Shown in pieces: positions 5,144 to 15,232 of a stretch of DNA of 24,905 nucleotides. Positions within the stretch are counted from its first letter, which is position 1; every line of letters begins with the position of its first letter. The notes under the pieces are model-generated. The model ran no database searches. It was not told where the DNA came from and saw nothing but the letters and a program-made list of their open reading frames with translations. Source of the stretch: a virus; the IMG/VR virus record IMGVR_UViG_3300009529_000044, positions 1-24,905 of that record; one strand, 5' to 3'. The translations under genes and the position numbers were made by a program.

Positions 5144-6303
5144 TATTGGTCCCCCATTAATGCTACAGATATATACGCCCTATCAACCCTAACTCCAGGC
5201 TGGGCACCGACCGCACCCTGACCTGTACCGAACCTCCAAGCGCTGGCAGTTGGCACGGCTTGAGGGCCTGTAACGTAAGCCGCAGTACCTGATGAGTAAG
5301 CAACGCTAGTCCCGGTACCACAATTCCCCACTGCACAGTAATTTATAGTTGAAAACGGTGTGGTCATATTAACAGTATAATCACCCGTCCCATTATCTGT
5401 TATGCTCGTCACATTGTACGAAGCATTAATGGTGACTGTTCCCGTTCCGTTAAATTCCACCCATGCTTTCGGATGTCCAGGATGGTACTGCTGACGACCA
5501 GGTGAGCTGTAAGTGGTTGTGCTTGAAGCCGCCTCCATTTGCACTTGTGACGCGGCCGCGCCGGCTTGAGCATCAACGTATGCTTTTATTGCCTCAGACG
5601 TTGATAAATTAGTAGCGCTGGCCGTTGCCATCGTGTCATCATTAATAATTCCATCAACAGCCGTCGAGCCATTCAAATCAAGGGTTGAACTCCCGCTAAG
5701 TACAACATTATTACTGAATGTCTTAGCGCCAGTAATCGCCTGATTAGTAGCAATAGTTACATAAGTGCTTGAAGGTTGAGCGAACTCAGAAAATACAACA
5801 GAATCTGTTCCAACCGTGGAAACTGTGGCAGTCTGAAGCCAAATACTACCGCCGTTCACTGTACCGTCCGAAACAGGAACAAGCGTTCCGGCGATAATCT
5901 CAGCAGCAGTGTCGTAATCTGTTGCACGAGTCAACTCCCAATTAGTGGAGCCATCACCTACAACGGTTACTGTATAAACACCATTCTGAAGTTCAGCCGT
6001 CTGGTCCTTCACTAAAACTCTATCGGCAACTTGCGTTAGAACACCGTCAATAGTTAAAGCTACTTGCGTACTATTATTAGTTAATGTTGCACCTACACCG
6101 GAAGCTCCATTGGCATAAGTTCCACTCAAGGTTGCCGTCGTACCCAATAAACAAGTGAGGATAACCGTAAACCCACTACCAGCAACATTATCAACGTAAG
6201 CTTTAATGCTCTCACCACTGCAAACATTCACCGCACTTGCTGTTGCCATGGTATCGTCATCGATAAATTCGTTGAATACCATACCAATTTGATTAATCGT
6301 CAT
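5143..6303 (-). CDS. Tail fibre-like protein, 386 residues
   Basis: Two diverged copies of a module near residues 15-41 and 220-247 (DDTMATASAxNxxxxExIKAYVD) are a common shaft or collar motif in phage fibres. A beta-rich middle (QVADRVLVKDQTAELQNGVY and DYDTAAEIIAGTLV) resembles fibre repeat domains. The C-terminal part contains PGRQQYHPGHPKAWVEFNG, then SYNVTSITDNGTGDYTVNM and a final strand-rich end, an arrangement I recall from many environmental phage fibres. AAGGA precedes the ATG at 6303. It comes directly after the T7-type fibre and may be a second fibre or a partner carrying a receptor-binding tip. Its exact place in the virion is not visible. Confidence 0.85.
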   Translation of the reverse strand: MTINQIGMVFNEFIDDDTMATASAVNVCSGESIKAYVDNVAGSGFTVILTCLLGTTATLSGTYANGASGVGATLTNNSTQVALTIDGVLTQVADRVLVKDQTAELQNGVYTVTVVGDGSTNWELTRATDYDTAAEIIAGTLVPVSDGTVNGGSIWLQTATVSTVGTDSVVFSEFAQPSSTYVTIATNQAITGAKTFSNNVVLSGSSTLDLNGSTAVDGIINDDTMATASATNLSTSEAIKAYVDAQAGAAASQVQMEAASSTTTYSSPGRQQYHPGHPKAWVEFNGTGTVTINASYNVTSITDNGTGDYTVNMTTPFSTINYCAVGNCGTGTSVAYSSGTAAYVTGPQAVPTASAWRFGTGQGAVGAQPGVRVDRAYISVALMGDQ

Positions 6304-6312
6304 ACTAAATCC

Positions 6313-8397
6313 TTAAGCAATAGTTAATCCAGCAGAGTTAGTTCTCTGTACCCGCCATGTCGTGTCAGCAACAATACAGACAACCTCTACGTTATCAGTA
6401 ACAGCAGCGCTTGTAAGTGTTCCGGCAGTAGAAGTAACGGATGTTCCAATCTGGATTGTCTGGCCTGCGTTAGCAGTTAAAATCCAAGATGTACTTGTTA
6501 ACCCTTCAACCTCAATATTGCTACCAATGGCAGCCGTAGCAGGTAATGTAATTGTTGTTGCCCCGGCATTCCCACACACGTAACCGTTATCAACATCAGC
6601 TGCAATTGTTCCACTAGCATCAGTGGTCCATGCCATACCGGTTGCTGTGGAATTAATCGTAATCGACCCTGCGGCATTTGTAATGCTAATCCCAGTTCCA
6701 GCAGTTAAAGTCGATTTAGCGAGCACATTTCCTGTGTCACCAATCAGCAATTGACCGTTTGTCATGCTAGCGTCTAAGTCACCAGCAAAAGTCACAGTCT
6801 TGTCATTGGAAATCGTGACAGCTGTTGATGGGACTGTTGCAGAATCTAACGTTACATTAAATTGAATCTGACCTGGTGAGCTTGCATCGTTAATCGTCCC
6901 GGTTGAATCAACCATGATATCTACTGCGCCGAACAGATTGTACTCAGCGCCAGTCCAGCCTGCACCATAAGCTGTAAAGCAAGATTGACCAGCTGTCACC
7001 GCAGTGTGTGCGCTCGTATCAGAGTTACTTCTTGCACCAACAATCAATGGCTGTAATGTGGTCGAATGTCGATGAACAATAAATTGTGCGACGTTAGTTC
7101 CACCTAAGTCACTAACCTTTAAGGCTGAGTCATAAGTTACGCCACCAATATCAATTCCAGAGCCCTCGGCACCCGGGTCTCCACAAATAACATCAGAGCC
7201 ATTAAATAATATGTCACCAGTACCCTTGGCTTGAATTAAGAAATCAACATTAGCATCTGTTCCAACAGCTTGAAGCAATGGGCCATTAGCTGTAGCAGCA
7301 GGAGTTATCTCTAGGTAATTAACAGCAGTCGCAGTCTGGTTAAATAGAAGTGCATTATTACCGTTACCAGTCAGGATTCCCGTGCCATCTAAAAAGGCTG
7401 CCGTTCCTGGGAAGATAACCGCAACGGGTAATTCAATGATTGGATTAGCAGGGTCTGTATTATCTACATCAATCTCGCTTGCAGTTCCAGTTACCGTGTC
7501 AACAACACCGCCTGATAAAGGGTCCCATGCAGATGATTCATAAACCTCAAGCGCATTTAAAGTCGTATTGTATCTTACCATTCCATCTAGAGGGGCTCCT
7601 GGTCTTTGCCCAGTCGTTCCAGAAGGGGGAATCATTGAGCCGGTTCCTGGAAGGACAGCATTGCTTGCGATAGTTAGTGTAGGCGCTCCACTGATTCCAT
7701 CACCATTGCTCACATCAATCTGGTCTGTTGTTCCAGTAAGAGTTCGTGTTAATTGCACGCCCGTTGTTGTTGTATTAACAACGAGCCCACTTGCTAAGGC
7801 GCCCATAGCTTGCGCATTAGCTAAATCAGAATCTGCTGTCTGCACTAAATAAGTTGCATCTGCTGGAGCAAATCCACCATCAGGAATGGAGACGGCCTCA
7901 ATTTCATCGCCTGCTGAATTCATTCGCCAGCCGGATAGAGCGGGTAAAATAGGTAAAATTAAATCAAAATCTTGTATAGTTGCAGAGACATTATAGTGCG
8001 GGGCTATTTCTTCGTTATATAGCTGCGCTTGCTGCTCAACTAATGTGTGAACACCAAAATCCTGATTGAGCATGGTGGGTGTGAAATTAGTATTGGTATA
8101 GAGATTTTCTCTATTGGCAGGCGTATCACGAACCAAAGTAACGATGTCATCAGTCGTTCGGCCGACACTAAAAGTAACACGCACTGTTAAGCTACTTCCA
8201 ACAAAGGTAACAGAGTAATTGGCGCTGGATATAATCTGCGTTGCATCATCAGGGTCAACACCAGTGGCTCTTGCATAAACCAAGACATCTGTAGCCACAT
8301 CGGCCGTCCAGTCTGCGTCGAACACTGTCTGCAAATTTGTTGCAGTTATCTGAGTTTTTGGTAAAACATCATTTATGGTTTGTGTAGAAGTACTCAT
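6313..8397 (-). CDS. Tail fibre with T7 gp17-like N-terminal domain
   Basis: 694 residues. The N-terminal 150 residues (TVFDADWTADVATDVLVYAR, VGRTTDDIVTLVRDTPANRE, FTPTMLNQDFGVHTLVEQQA) fit the T7-type fibre N-terminal domain that anchors the fibre to the tail. Further on, about residues 250-300, comes GTTGQRPGAPLDGMVRYNTT, then ALEVYESSAW, a widespread fibre segment. The last 110 residues are a separate beta-rich domain (TITLPATAAIGSNIEVEGL and TANAGQTIQIG), likely receptor-binding. GGGG precedes the ATG. It lies directly downstream of the three ejection proteins, the same place as gene 17 in T7. No depolymerase catalytic signature is seen, so a fibre is favoured over an enzymatic tailspike. 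Confidence 0.9.
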   Translation of the reverse strand: MSTSTQTINDVLPKTQITATNLQTVFDADWTADVATDVLVYARATGVDPDDATQIISSANYSVTFVGSSLTVRVTFSVGRTTDDIVTLVRDTPANRENLYTNTNFTPTMLNQDFGVHTLVEQQAQLYNEEIAPHYNVSATIQDFDLILPILPALSGWRMNSAGDEIEAVSIPDGGFAPADATYLVQTADSDLANAQAMGALASGLVVNTTTTGVQLTRTLTGTTDQIDVSNGDGISGAPTLTIASNAVLPGTGSMIPPSGTTGQRPGAPLDGMVRYNTTLNALEVYESSAWDPLSGGVVDTVTGTASEIDVDNTDPANPIIELPVAVIFPGTAAFLDGTGILTGNGNNALLFNQTATAVNYLEITPAATANGPLLQAVGTDANVDFLIQAKGTGDILFNGSDVICGDPGAEGSGIDIGGVTYDSALKVSDLGGTNVAQFIVHRHSTTLQPLIVGARSNSDTSAHTAVTAGQSCFTAYGAGWTGAEYNLFGAVDIMVDSTGTINDASSPGQIQFNVTLDSATVPSTAVTISNDKTVTFAGDLDASMTNGQLLIGDTGNVLAKSTLTAGTGISITNAAGSITINSTATGMAWTTDASGTIAADVDNGYVCGNAGATTITLPATAAIGSNIEVEGLTSTSWILTANAGQTIQIGTSVTSTAGTLTSAAVTDNVEVVCIVADTTWRVQRTNSAGLTIA

Positions 8398-8401
8398 TTA
8401 A

Positions 8402-11400
8402 TTACCCCGTAGCTTCTTGTAAACTTTGCCACCATGGCCAAGCTTCAGCGTCCGAACTTTTTTCAGGCAATGCAGATGAAGATACAAAATCATTTAGGTA
8501 CCTTCTAAGTAAAAGGTGATTAGCCAATGGCAAGAGTCTAGTGCCTTGCTTTACATCGCGTTGACTAATCTTTCCAGTCCATGCGCTATGTAATAAATTC
8601 GCTACAATTTCCGTTTGAGACCCAACTGGACCGGCCAAAGACCCAAGAACAGATATCTCCCTTCTGCGCTCACTCGCCATGCCGGGAATTAAATCATCTT
8701 TCATTGCCATATTTGCAGCATTAAACATATCACTCCAAGCGCCTAACACACCAGAGTTATCAATTGCTTTCTCAAGAAGATGATTATCATCAAGCTTTAT
8801 CTCTTTTCCATTCGCGAATTGTCTCATAGGCTCTTCAAGTAATCCAAGCCCAAACATCATTGCAACGCCCATTATTGCATCTGCATCTGGCCTCTGCATA
8901 ATAGGCACAGTATAGCGTGCGAATGCTCCGTATGACCAACCATGAAACGTAGAAAGCAAACCAAGTATAGGGTTATGCGTCCATAATGGGCTGGAGAACA
9001 TTCCTCCCTGTACGACGCTATCATAAACGGCCCTATAAATTGATTGCGACATTCTATCGGTAGCACCTGCATCTGCCCAATCATAGTATTTACTTTGGAA
9101 TCCGCCTTTGTATTCCCAGCCATTAGCGCCTTTATAATTCTCTATAAACCGGCTGGACCATTCTTTCATGTCTATGCCGTAGGCTGCCATTTTGCGTTGC
9201 TGCTTATCAGTCATTTTTCCTGCTTTAAAATCATGCGCGGCTGCCATGACTTCAGACTGAAATATATTTGCTACCATAGATTGATTTAAATTCTCAATTG
9301 CATTTGTTCCATATATGTTACCGGATACGTGAGATATGGTTTCTATAGCGCTTCCTATTCTTCCGGCTGCCGGCATATCAGACATTGCACCTGAGTTTAA
9401 AAGCTTTCCTTGGTACCCGGCGGACAGATGCTGTATAGCCACATAAGCGTGCGCTGCATTTTTCCTGATTGCCTCTGATTCCTCAGACTTAATCGCGCCA
9501 TTCATGGATTTAAGCATAGGACGAAGCCCTTGCATCATAAATGGGAATATCGTTTGCTTCAGTACAATAGCGCCAAGGTCAGTCATCTGAGATAGTGGTA
9601 CGCCACCAAGCATCGTTGCGGCTGCGAAACTCTTAAGGTGTTGTGCGATACGCCTTTGGTCAGGATTTCCTACGCGACCCATAAATACATCGTGAACATT
9701 TTTCATGAATTTTACTTCATTTTCATATTCTCGCTCATGTTTGTTTATTTCTTTTGTTCTTTCAGGAGATGCATCTTTTTCTAGAATCGCAGCTTCTTTT
9801 TTATTTTTCTCTTGGAGTAAAGATTTAAGAATACCTTCTATCCCAGGCGTTGTTTGGTTGTGCTTGAATACTTTTTTCAATGCAGTATGACGTCCCATCG
9901 TATTGGAGTATGCATAAACTGCCTTTCCAATATCACCATCTAAGAAGTTAGCGTCATTAAATGATTTAGATGGAAGCATTACGGTTCGTGCTTTTGTGGA
10001 TTGAGGGGATTCAATCGCTCCGCCCATCATGCCGCCTAATACGGTTTGATTAAGATGCTCGCTCGTATTGCCGAGAATCTTTTCACGTAACTGTCTTGCT
10101 ACCATGATGCGTTCATTATCTGAACTGAATGGACGTCTTATTTTGGGTAGCTCATCTGGGTCACGGAATTTAATTTCAAATGAATCTGCATCTTTGGTGT
10201 AGAAGTTTCTGTTTATTTTTCCTTCTGCTGCTAATTCGGTAAGGCGCAATCTTTCCTCTTCCACCTTTCCTTCAAAGTCTCGAATCTTTCCTTCTTGCTG
10301 GTCAATCTTTTTTTCCATCTCAGAAATCTTCTTAAGATTCTTTTGGCGAGTTTCTTCTTTAACATTCTTTTGGATATTTTGGTTAAGACGAGATAATTTA
10401 GATTTTAATGAGCTTAAGTCTTTTACTGCACTTCCATGCTCTTGCTTAAAGTTATTATAATCAGAAGTTATTCCGCGAAGCTGCTCCCCTTCTTCCGAGT
10501 TAATCATCACTCTATCTTCAAGAAGAATATGATAATCAGGGTTATCTCTCAGCTGTTTAATTTGGGCATCTCGCGCCTCTCTTAACCTTCCTTTAGCCTC
10601 GGATATTTCATTTGCAAGCGCTCTTGTTTCTTTAAATCCTGGACCTTTCATGGCTGACTGAAGGCTTTTTAAGAGCGCCTGACTCTCTTCAACTGGAGCC
10701 GTTAGTTTTCTAATAATCTCATCTTGCTGCTTATATCCATTAGCAACAACTTGATAGAATTCTTCAGGTCTGCTTCTAATTTCTGAAAGATTGTAGTTCT
10801 GCATTAAATAATTAACAGCCGTTCTTGGAGGTAAAAACCCTTCTTCCCAACCATGGGAGTCAGTGAATTCTTTACCGACCTTTTCTACAAGATTCATCGT
10901 GAGTTGAGCTGCCTCATTTACTTCTGCTTTAGCGTGCGACGTTCCGGTATAAATTACATCGCGAACTGATTTTCCAAAGTCATTAAAAGTCATCTGCTGG
11001 TCTTTGCTTAAGGTTTGCTTAATATCTTTTATTGCATTCCAAGCATTGTCTTTTTTAGACAACCCATTTGCAGCATAAAATAAACCTTTAAACTGACTTG
11101 AAAAGGCGGTTGCTTCAGCTCGATTGAAGTTTAGTAAATCTTCCGCTGAATCTACTTTAACTTTTCCTGCCGCTGTTCCTTCTGTCTCAATACTATGAGA
11201 TGCCATTCGGTCCATGTACCCACGAACAGTTGTATAAGGGGAGCGTAAGCCTTTGACTATAGGGCTTCCCAGTAATTTGTTGCCAGCTAACTCGCCAAGA
11301 GCCGTTCCAACATAAGGTATTTTGAATGCACCTGATTGCTTCATGCTTGAATCAACGAACGCCTGGGCTTCATCAACAACTGCAGCACTTAAATTCATCC

Positions 11401-12274
11401 CTGGCGTAGGGGACGCTCTATACCCTTTGAGTTCACCCTTCTCGCTGATGACAGGATTTATATCTACCCCTTTGAAGGAATAATTAACTGTTTTCCTCAT
11501 ATCCCATAAATGGCCGCCACGAAGAGACGCCCCAATACCCGCTGCGCCACCAATTAAAGCGCCACCAAAAACGATGTCTCTGAATGAATCGACAGCCATG
11601 TCCTGTAGGTTTCCACCGACTCTACCGGCCTGAACTAGTCCTTCGGTAGCAATCGTCGAAGCAGCCATACCTGGAGCCGCTCTAACCATGTTCTTAATGA
11701 CGTTCTCTCCGAACTTGGCGTATTTAATTCCGGCACTCATAGGGATTAACCAAGAGGAAGGGGATGTGATTCCTCCGAATAATGCTCCTGTGAGATTAGC
11801 AACCATGCCCCCATTAGAGTAGTACGCATCATCCTTCATTTGTTTTTGTGCGGATTCTTGTCGCGCTTGCTGGTCTTTAGGGCTTACTGCGTCCCAGATA
11901 TATGGCCAATACTTTTGGTCGACTCCATTGATTGCTTCAAAGGTAGCTGATTTCCATTCTGGGGGCGTATAGTCATCTTTGTGGCTCATGCTATCAGCGG
12001 TTTGAGCGATAAACTTACCGGCATTTACAAGTTCATTATAAGACCATGCGGCATGACCGAATGTTTCAAAAAAACCTGGCTTACCGGTATCCTTAGGCAT
12101 CTTAATAGGCTGAGCATTAGGGATAACCATTTGACCCGGACTTTCTTTAAATGCAAATGGGTCTATATTTACGGGTAAATTTGGAATGCCAGGACTTCTA
12201 TCCAGCTCTGATTGATAAGGGGCGGTATAATTCACTTCATCTACTGGATTAATTTCCTCATCTTCTAATGGCAT
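8402..12274 (-). CDS. Large internal virion (ejection) protein, T7 gp16-like
   Basis: 1290 residues, close to T7 gp16 (1318) and in the same place, last of three ejection proteins before the fibre. In this class the protein leaves the capsid during infection and helps build the DNA conduit across the cell envelope. The N-terminus is proline-rich. Glycine-rich hydrophobic segments occur at about 155-185 (GGMVANLTGALFGGITSP) and 230-255 (VFGGALIGGAAGIGASLRGG), then near 890-930 and 1105-1155. Residues about 525-675 form long charged coiled coils (LKSKLSRLNQNIQKNV, EKKIDQQEGKIRDFEGKVEE). I see no lytic transglycosylase motif in the N-terminal part, unlike T7 gp16. GGAG precedes an ATG that overlaps the upstream stop (TAATG). 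Similarity is inferred from size, order and architecture rather than from a signature motif. Confidence 0.85.
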   Translation of the reverse strand: MPLEDEEINPVDEVNYTAPYQSELDRSPGIPNLPVNIDPFAFKESPGQMVIPNAQPIKMPKDTGKPGFFETFGHAAWSYNELVNAGKFIAQTADSMSHKDDYTPPEWKSATFEAINGVDQKYWPYIWDAVSPKDQQARQESAQKQMKDDAYYSNGGMVANLTGALFGGITSPSSWLIPMSAGIKYAKFGENVIKNMVRAAPGMAASTIATEGLVQAGRVGGNLQDMAVDSFRDIVFGGALIGGAAGIGASLRGGHLWDMRKTVNYSFKGVDINPVISEKGELKGYRASPTPGMNLSAAVVDEAQAFVDSSMKQSGAFKIPYVGTALGELAGNKLLGSPIVKGLRSPYTTVRGYMDRMASHSIETEGTAAGKVKVDSAEDLLNFNRAEATAFSSQFKGLFYAANGLSKKDNAWNAIKDIKQTLSKDQQMTFNDFGKSVRDVIYTGTSHAKAEVNEAAQLTMNLVEKVGKEFTDSHGWEEGFLPPRTAVNYLMQNYNLSEIRSRPEEFYQVVANGYKQQDEIIRKLTAPVEESQALLKSLQSAMKGPGFKETRALANEISEAKGRLREARDAQIKQLRDNPDYHILLEDRVMINSEEGEQLRGITSDYNNFKQEHGSAVKDLSSLKSKLSRLNQNIQKNVKEETRQKNLKKISEMEKKIDQQEGKIRDFEGKVEEERLRLTELAAEGKINRNFYTKDADSFEIKFRDPDELPKIRRPFSSDNERIMVARQLREKILGNTSEHLNQTVLGGMMGGAIESPQSTKARTVMLPSKSFNDANFLDGDIGKAVYAYSNTMGRHTALKKVFKHNQTTPGIEGILKSLLQEKNKKEAAILEKDASPERTKEINKHEREYENEVKFMKNVHDVFMGRVGNPDQRRIAQHLKSFAAATMLGGVPLSQMTDLGAIVLKQTIFPFMMQGLRPMLKSMNGAIKSEESEAIRKNAAHAYVAIQHLSAGYQGKLLNSGAMSDMPAAGRIGSAIETISHVSGNIYGTNAIENLNQSMVANIFQSEVMAAAHDFKAGKMTDKQQRKMAAYGIDMKEWSSRFIENYKGANGWEYKGGFQSKYYDWADAGATDRMSQSIYRAVYDSVVQGGMFSSPLWTHNPILGLLSTFHGWSYGAFARYTVPIMQRPDADAIMGVAMMFGLGLLEEPMRQFANGKEIKLDDNHLLEKAIDNSGVLGAWSDMFNAANMAMKDDLIPGMASERRREISVLGSLAGPVGSQTEIVANLLHSAWTGKISQRDVKQGTRLLPLANHLLLRRYLNDFVSSSALPEKSSDAEAWPWWQSLQEATG

Positions 12275-14700
12275 TACAATGCTCCAAGTCTAAGTCTTTG
12301 ATAGCGTGGGTCTAATTCTCTCGCTCTCTTTTCATTGTATTCAGCCATAGCAACTTCTTTTGCATGCTCATCAGATGGATCAATCCCATTTAGCTTAAAG
12401 TAATTATCTTTAATCCATTTGGAATCTGGACGATAAACTGGATGTGATTGTTGGCCATGGAATGCACCTGTCAGTGGAAAATTACCACCTTTATCGTTCG
12501 ACATTGAAAAGTCATAGTCGCCAATTATGGGGGTTTCCCCGGTAGACTGCTGAATCATTGGAGAGGGATTTGTATTAAGCTGAAACGATTCAACGTCGCC
12601 ATTTCTGTGAACCATTTCAATCTCAGATGGTGTGTTGGCTTCGTATTTTGAAATCGTTTCGAAGTCTTTCTTAAGTGCGGGTACATCAGACTTTCCTGAG
12701 AACAATGCTTTACCGTATGCTTTTAATGTCTGCTTAGACTCAACCTTTTTCTTAGACTCTAGATATTCATCAAAACCTACATGGTCTTTAATTCTATAAT
12801 AATAACTTAGGCTGCCATTGTCATACGCTGCTTTTGTTGGCTCTAACTGTCTACCTAACTGATGAAGCATGTCTGATTTAATAAGTGGAGTCGCACCTTT
12901 GTCTAGTTGTAATACTTTCTCAATCGGCATATAGGTGAATTCTTTCTGGCCGTTAACTTCCGTAAATCCCCAGTATTGTTTTATTGCGTCCTGAAGCATT
13001 GATTCACTTGCAGCAACATTACCGTTTGTAAGCGCTAAATTGTCTTCCATGATGTTTTGAACATGGAGACTGAATCCAGCTGAATTCGACATAAATGTTC
13101 CGCGTGACACACCAGCAAGATTCCTTGCCCATGTATCGCGATGTGTTGCGTCTTTAACTGAAGTTTTTTTCCAGTCACTTACAAGCTGCTCGGTATTCTT
13201 TCTAGCCTCTTCAGTCTTATCCATTATCGTTTCATTTGCTCTTTGAGCAGCGATGTCAGGTGGCATCCCTTGCTCTAGAAAATGATTCATCATCGTTCCC
13301 ATAGCAATAGATTGTTTTTTTATTCCCTGGCTTGCTTGGCCGCCTGAGCTAACCAAAGCAGTATAATCCTGCCATCCTCTCATCATTAAATCTGGGTTTC
13401 CGGACTGTAGCCCTACATTTAGTTTATCTATATACGCAGGAATTGGGGCTCCAGCTGTAGAAGCGGTCTCTAATTGCGCATCATCATCACTTAACTCAAC
13501 GCCTTGCTGCCTAGCATTTACCTTGGCGGCTTCAACTTGACCAACGAATGCTTTATTTAAATCATCCTTTGTAGCGCTATTCATTGTCAGAGGATTGGAC
13601 CAGCTCGCCTGAAGGCCTGCGACTCTTTGCTGTTGAGCGTATTGGCCTTTGAGCTTAGATGCATATCCAGACATGAAATTATTAAATCTAGCGGGCTGTA
13701 ATTTAGACCTCATTTTCTCTATGTAAGCAGGTTCTAATGGGGCACGCGTTGCTTGCGCATTAGCCTGAGAAATAATTAAGCTCTGGTCCCTGTTATCTAG
13801 ATTCTCAACTGCACCAATATACCCAACGACTTGATTCCGAACCTTCTCCCATTCAGACCATGAAACATCTTTAGGTTTTGTATTTACCATATTTGATAAA
13901 TAACCTTCGAGTTTATGGTCTTGGCGAGCTGCCATTGCTTGCGCTGTCTCTCCAGAAGAGTAATAACTAATCTTAGCTTGGTGCTTTAGTGTTTCTGCTT
14001 GCTCAGGGCTCCACATACCACTATTTAAATTGGCTTCAGTTGCCTCATTAAGTGTTCCGTATATTTCTTTTGCTAAGTCTGGGTTTCCAGCTAATGATGC
14101 ATCATGCATTTGGTCAATCAAATGGTCTGAGAATGCAGTTGCTTGGGATTTAGCGCGTTCTTTTTGCTGACTAACCATCGTCATATTTGCCCGATGCGAT
14201 GATGTCATTATTTCCTGGGTGAAGTTATTCGATAAACTTCCCCGAATCGTAGAAGGTGCATGGTCAAGAATATCTTGCATCCCTTCTGACATATTCTTTT
14301 TAAAAGAGTTAATTAATCCAGGCGATAAGGCATAAGATTTATTAAGCTCTTCTTGCCCTTGCTCCATCATATTTTGCGCTTGCATCGACAATGTAGCTGA
14401 TGCCTGAGCAGAATAGGCCTCATTAAACGTTTTATCGGCGTCAGTAATAGGAGGCAGTAATTCGCCCTCAGGATTTTGTCCTAAAGCTTCTCCACGGGAT
14501 TTAGAAATAGCAATAGACGCACTTTGGGCCATCGTTGCACCAAGGTCCCCAAGAGCGCTAGGAGTAAATGCTAAATTAGTAAGCGCTTGCCCAAATCCTG
14601 GTGTTCCGGTCTCCGGCTGCAGTCGTTCTTGCTTTTTAAGCTCAGGAATATTTCCAGTAGATTGAGGCGCTTTAGATGATGGTAATATTTGGTCTGCCAT
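12274..14700 (-). CDS. Internal virion (ejection) protein, T7 gp15-like
   Basis: 808 residues, compared with 747 for T7 gp15, and in the same slot between the gp14-like and gp16-like genes. It is largely helical and Gln/Ala-rich (SAQASATLSMQAQNMMEQGQ, QKERAKSQATAFSDHLIDQM, QQQRVAGLQASWSNP). It has no transmembrane span and no obvious enzyme motif. The C-terminal part contains GDYDFSMSNDKGGNFPLTG and ends in a basic stretch with ARELDPRYQRLRLGAL. A TAGGT site lies just before the ATG, and the stop overlaps the next start. In T7 this protein forms part of the internal core and the periplasmic tunnel. That role is assumed here from position and size. Confidence 0.82.
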   Translation of the reverse strand: MADQILPSSKAPQSTGNIPELKKQERLQPETGTPGFGQALTNLAFTPSALGDLGATMAQSASIAISKSRGEALGQNPEGELLPPITDADKTFNEAYSAQASATLSMQAQNMMEQGQEELNKSYALSPGLINSFKKNMSEGMQDILDHAPSTIRGSLSNNFTQEIMTSSHRANMTMVSQQKERAKSQATAFSDHLIDQMHDASLAGNPDLAKEIYGTLNEATEANLNSGMWSPEQAETLKHQAKISYYSSGETAQAMAARQDHKLEGYLSNMVNTKPKDVSWSEWEKVRNQVVGYIGAVENLDNRDQSLIISQANAQATRAPLEPAYIEKMRSKLQPARFNNFMSGYASKLKGQYAQQQRVAGLQASWSNPLTMNSATKDDLNKAFVGQVEAAKVNARQQGVELSDDDAQLETASTAGAPIPAYIDKLNVGLQSGNPDLMMRGWQDYTALVSSGGQASQGIKKQSIAMGTMMNHFLEQGMPPDIAAQRANETIMDKTEEARKNTEQLVSDWKKTSVKDATHRDTWARNLAGVSRGTFMSNSAGFSLHVQNIMEDNLALTNGNVAASESMLQDAIKQYWGFTEVNGQKEFTYMPIEKVLQLDKGATPLIKSDMLHQLGRQLEPTKAAYDNGSLSYYYRIKDHVGFDEYLESKKKVESKQTLKAYGKALFSGKSDVPALKKDFETISKYEANTPSEIEMVHRNGDVESFQLNTNPSPMIQQSTGETPIIGDYDFSMSNDKGGNFPLTGAFHGQQSHPVYRPDSKWIKDNYFKLNGIDPSDEHAKEVAMAEYNEKRARELDPRYQRLRLGAL

Positions 14701-14710
14701 ATTATACCTA

Positions 14711-15232
14711 TTATGCGTTAGTTGGTTCTAATCCAAATCCCCACTTCTTACCTAAAGAAGACTGACTAAACTCTTTATAAGCTGCTGATACAGGAATATT
14801 GCCTATGACTCTTTTTGTTAACTGCTGACCCAGTTGTGTTTCAGATTGTAATGTATGTAACCCTGATAACACGTTACCTGCACGCAAGCCCGATTCTCTG
14901 CTTAGAAGGTTTAATCTTCTAGTGCGTTCATCTTGACTAGCCGTGCTGATTGATTTTTGCTGCAACGTTAATGCGGAGCCCGCACCTGTTGCCGTTCCGC
15001 GAGCAGCCTGCATTGCGATTTGGGAGCCAAGGTTTTGCCTTAAGTCCTTCATCTCACTAAGGGATGCCTGAGAGGATTCAAGCTTTACAGCTTCTAGATT
15101 AGACTCAAATGAGGCAGCCTCTAACTGTCTGCCAATATTAATAAGTTTTTGTTTGCTTTTAGTCTGACTCCAATCAATGATAGTACCCGCTGCCTGCATG
15201 GCAACCAAAAAACCTAGGTATGGCAATGCCAT
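14711..15232 (-). CDS. Internal virion protein, T7 gp14-like
   Basis: 173 residues (T7 gp14 has 196). The N-terminal 20 residues are hydrophobic (MALPYLGFLVAMQAAGTIID) and could insert in the outer membrane during ejection. The rest is amphipathic helix rich in Ser, Gln and Ala, with the segment GSQIAMQAARGTATGAGSAL and a conserved-looking turn. This GSA-rich segment in a helical protein right after the nozzle gene is typical of gp14-type proteins. GAGG precedes the ATG, which overlaps the nozzle stop by one base (TAATG). Identification rests on order, length and composition. Confidence 0.85.
   Translation of the reverse strand: MALPYLGFLVAMQAAGTIIDWSQTKSKQKLINIGRQLEAASFESNLEAVKLESSQASLSEMKDLRQNLGSQIAMQAARGTATGAGSALTLQQKSISTASQDERTRRLNLLSRESGLRAGNVLSGLHTLQSETQLGQQLTKRVIGNIPVSAAYKEFSQSSLGKKWGFGLEPTNA

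Noticed and set aside
2900-8397. Diversity-generating retroelement acting on the fibre genes
   Set aside because: The head gene order resembles BPP-1, which has one, so I looked. There is no reverse transcriptase gene and no template/variable repeat pair visible in the window.
8872-9123. 83-codon minus-strand frame inside the gp16-like gene
   Set aside because: Overlaps the large ejection protein gene completely in another frame, with no own ribosome site and no coupling.
8402-12274. Lytic transglycosylase domain in the gp16-like protein
   Set aside because: No ES...GLMQ-type motif found in the N-terminal region, unlike T7 gp16.
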